From Herbaspirillum sp. (lineage in GTDB: Bacteria; Pseudomonadota; Gammaproteobacteria; Burkholderiales; Burkholderiaceae_D): a DNA stretch of 64,000 bases. The position numbers and the translations under genes are program-made. The stretch spans positions 248,001-312,000 of the forward strand of contig NZ_JAGIBI010000002.1 in assembly GCF_017744395.1 (NCBI RefSeq), given 5' to 3'. The stretch's first letter is position 1; each line of letters opens with the position of its first letter. Of the stretch, positions 63,042 to 64,000 are shown one piece after another. The notes under the pieces are model-generated. The model did no database searches. It saw nothing but the letters and a program-made list of their open reading frames with translations, and was not told the origin of the DNA.

Positions 63042-63968
63042 TTACGCCGCCCGCGCCATTGAGCCGTCGTTTTCCTTCAACTGGCCGCCCAGCGCGTCCA
63101 CCAGCGAGTCCAGCAGTTTCGACAGTTCGCCGCTCATCAGCATGAAGTCGCCGTCGAAGCGCTCATCTTCGTTCTTGCCGGTGAAGTCGGCGTCTTCCTT
63201 GAGCACGTCCAGCGGCGCGATGCGCTTGACCGACAGGTTCTCGGTCAGCACGAAGGACACCTTGTCGGCCCAGGTCATCGCCAGGCGCGTGCATTGCTTG
63301 CCGGATTCGATGTGGCGGCGCACGTCGTCCGGTTCCAGTGTGTGGCGCACATAGCGCACGGTGGCCTTGCTTTCGGCAGTGGAGCGCAGTTCGGTGTCCT
63401 GGTCCACGGTGAAGCCGTTGGGCGCTTCGTCGCTGGCCAGCCAGTCGGTCATGGCGGCCGCCGGCGACATCGCGGTGCGCAGGTTTTCCAGCGGGAACTT
63501 GGGGATCGCCTTGAACAGCAGCTTCAGCACTTCCTCGGCCTTGCCGGGGCTGCCGGCGTCGACCAGCAGCCAGCCGTTGACCGGGTCGATCCAGACCCAG
63601 GTGCTGCGCACGATGGAAAAGGCGCGCGGTAGCAGTTCGTCGGTGACCTGCTCCTTCAATTCCTTGGTCTGCTTGCGTCCCGGCGGGAAGCCTTGCTGCT
63701 CTTCCAGCTCGGCCGCGCGCGCCTTGGTGACCTGGTTGATCACGGTCGAGGGCAGCAGTTTCTTTTCGGTGGAGAGCTGCAGCAGCAACTGGCGGTTCAC
63801 CACGTGCACCAGCTTCTCGTTGTTGCGCGGCGAAACCCAGCCCTGGCTTTGCATTTCCAGGCTGGGGCAGGCGGTGAATGCCTGTGGGGCGAGATGGGAT
63901 TCGAGCTCGTCGGCGGTGATCGCCCACGGCGCGGGCAGGCGATAGATCTGGAGGTTCTTAAACCACAT
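63042..63968 (-). CDS. rdgC: Recombination-associated protein RdgC
   Basis: The 308-residue protein begins [15 protein letters not shown], the RdgC signature, and has the usual [15 protein letters not shown] and [19 protein letters not shown] segments. RdgC forms a DNA-encircling ring dimer and limits RecA activity. The ATG at 63968 is close to the window edge and only the promoter may be cut off. Confidence 0.94.
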   Translation of the reverse strand: MWFKNLQIYRLPAPWAITADELESHLAPQAFTACPSLEMQSQGWVSPRNNEKLVHVVNRQLLLQLSTEKKLLPSTVINQVTKARAAELEEQQGFPPGRKQTKELKEQVTDELLPRAFSIVRSTWVWIDPVNGWLLVDAGSPGKAEEVLKLLFKAIPKFPLENLRTAMSPAAAMTDWLASDEAPNGFTVDQDTELRSTAESKATVRYVRHTLEPDDVRRHIESGKQCTRLAMTWADKVSFVLTENLSVKRIAPLDVLKEDADFTGKNEDERFDGDFMLMSGELSKLLDSLVDALGGQLKENDGSMARAA

Positions 63969-64000
63969 AACGTTCCGGGCAAAAGCAGCCATTTTACACG

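Overview
The window is high-GC chromosomal DNA from a betaproteobacterium, most likely Burkholderiales, family Oxalobacteraceae (Herbaspirillum-like). The assignment rests on protein content (betaproteobacterial-style L34, AtpB and MetH, a cytochrome c5-type protein, RdgC, many LysR/GntR/Lrp/TetR regulators) and on gene groupings. It is inference without a database search. There is no phage, transposase, integrase or CRISPR array. Almost everything is intact core or metabolic sequence, and I saw no frameshifted gene.

1-9.4 kb: the 3' end of a Do-type periplasmic protease; a KefC-like K+ efflux antiporter with its flavodoxin-fold ancillary protein; a class-I glutamine amidotransferase (peptidase C26); a YqjD/YqjE/YqjK-like membrane trio; an OmpA-type lipoprotein; a membrane-anchored cytochrome c; tRNA-Arg(CCG); a possible 40-residue protein; and an exported amidohydrolase. 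9.4-14.3 kb: a catabolic group (DapA-like lyase, FadR-type GntR regulator, delta-1-pyrroline-2-carboxylate reductase-like enzyme, MHS transporter) linked by copies of one AT-rich operator-like motif. It resembles hydroxyproline-type catabolism.

14.8-22.0 kb: the complete atpIBEFHAGDC operon with a clear sigma-70 promoter, a U-rich atpE initiation region and a terminator. 22.1-35.3 kb: CoA-binding protein, PPK2 kinase, PheC cyclohexadienyl dehydratase, hemE, priA, argS, a SPOR protein, two tandem DsbA-like proteins, an SDR, fmt and a LysR regulator. Between hemE and priA lies about 730 bp of AT-rich non-coding DNA. It holds six DnaA boxes (five exact, one with a single mismatch) arranged in two ~210-bp direct-repeat modules, which is the most striking feature of the window. 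36.2-48.1 kb: cupin, isochorismatase-like hydrolase, Lrp regulator, ornithine aminotransferase with an arginine-guanidino hydrolase-like enzyme, MTA/SAH nucleosidase divergent from metH, a WGR protein, an MFS carrier, a MarC protein and a LON-domain protein.

48.1-53.0 kb: the prkA-yeaH-spoVR stress operon on the minus strand. 53.0-54.3 kb: a 1.36-kb stretch with no convincing gene, lying where dnaA is usually found, upstream of rpmH-rnpA-yidD-yidC-mnmE. 58.6-64 kb: a possible small RNA, nitroreductase, tRNA-Asp, an isolated elongation factor G, a TetR regulator and rdgC.

The window therefore carries several classic origin-proximal blocks (atp operon, rpmH to mnmE) without dnaA, dnaN, gyrB, mnmG or parAB, plus a DnaA-box cluster in an unusual place. 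Genes left of about 14.3 kb are mostly on the minus strand; those from 14.9 to 47 kb are mostly on the plus strand.
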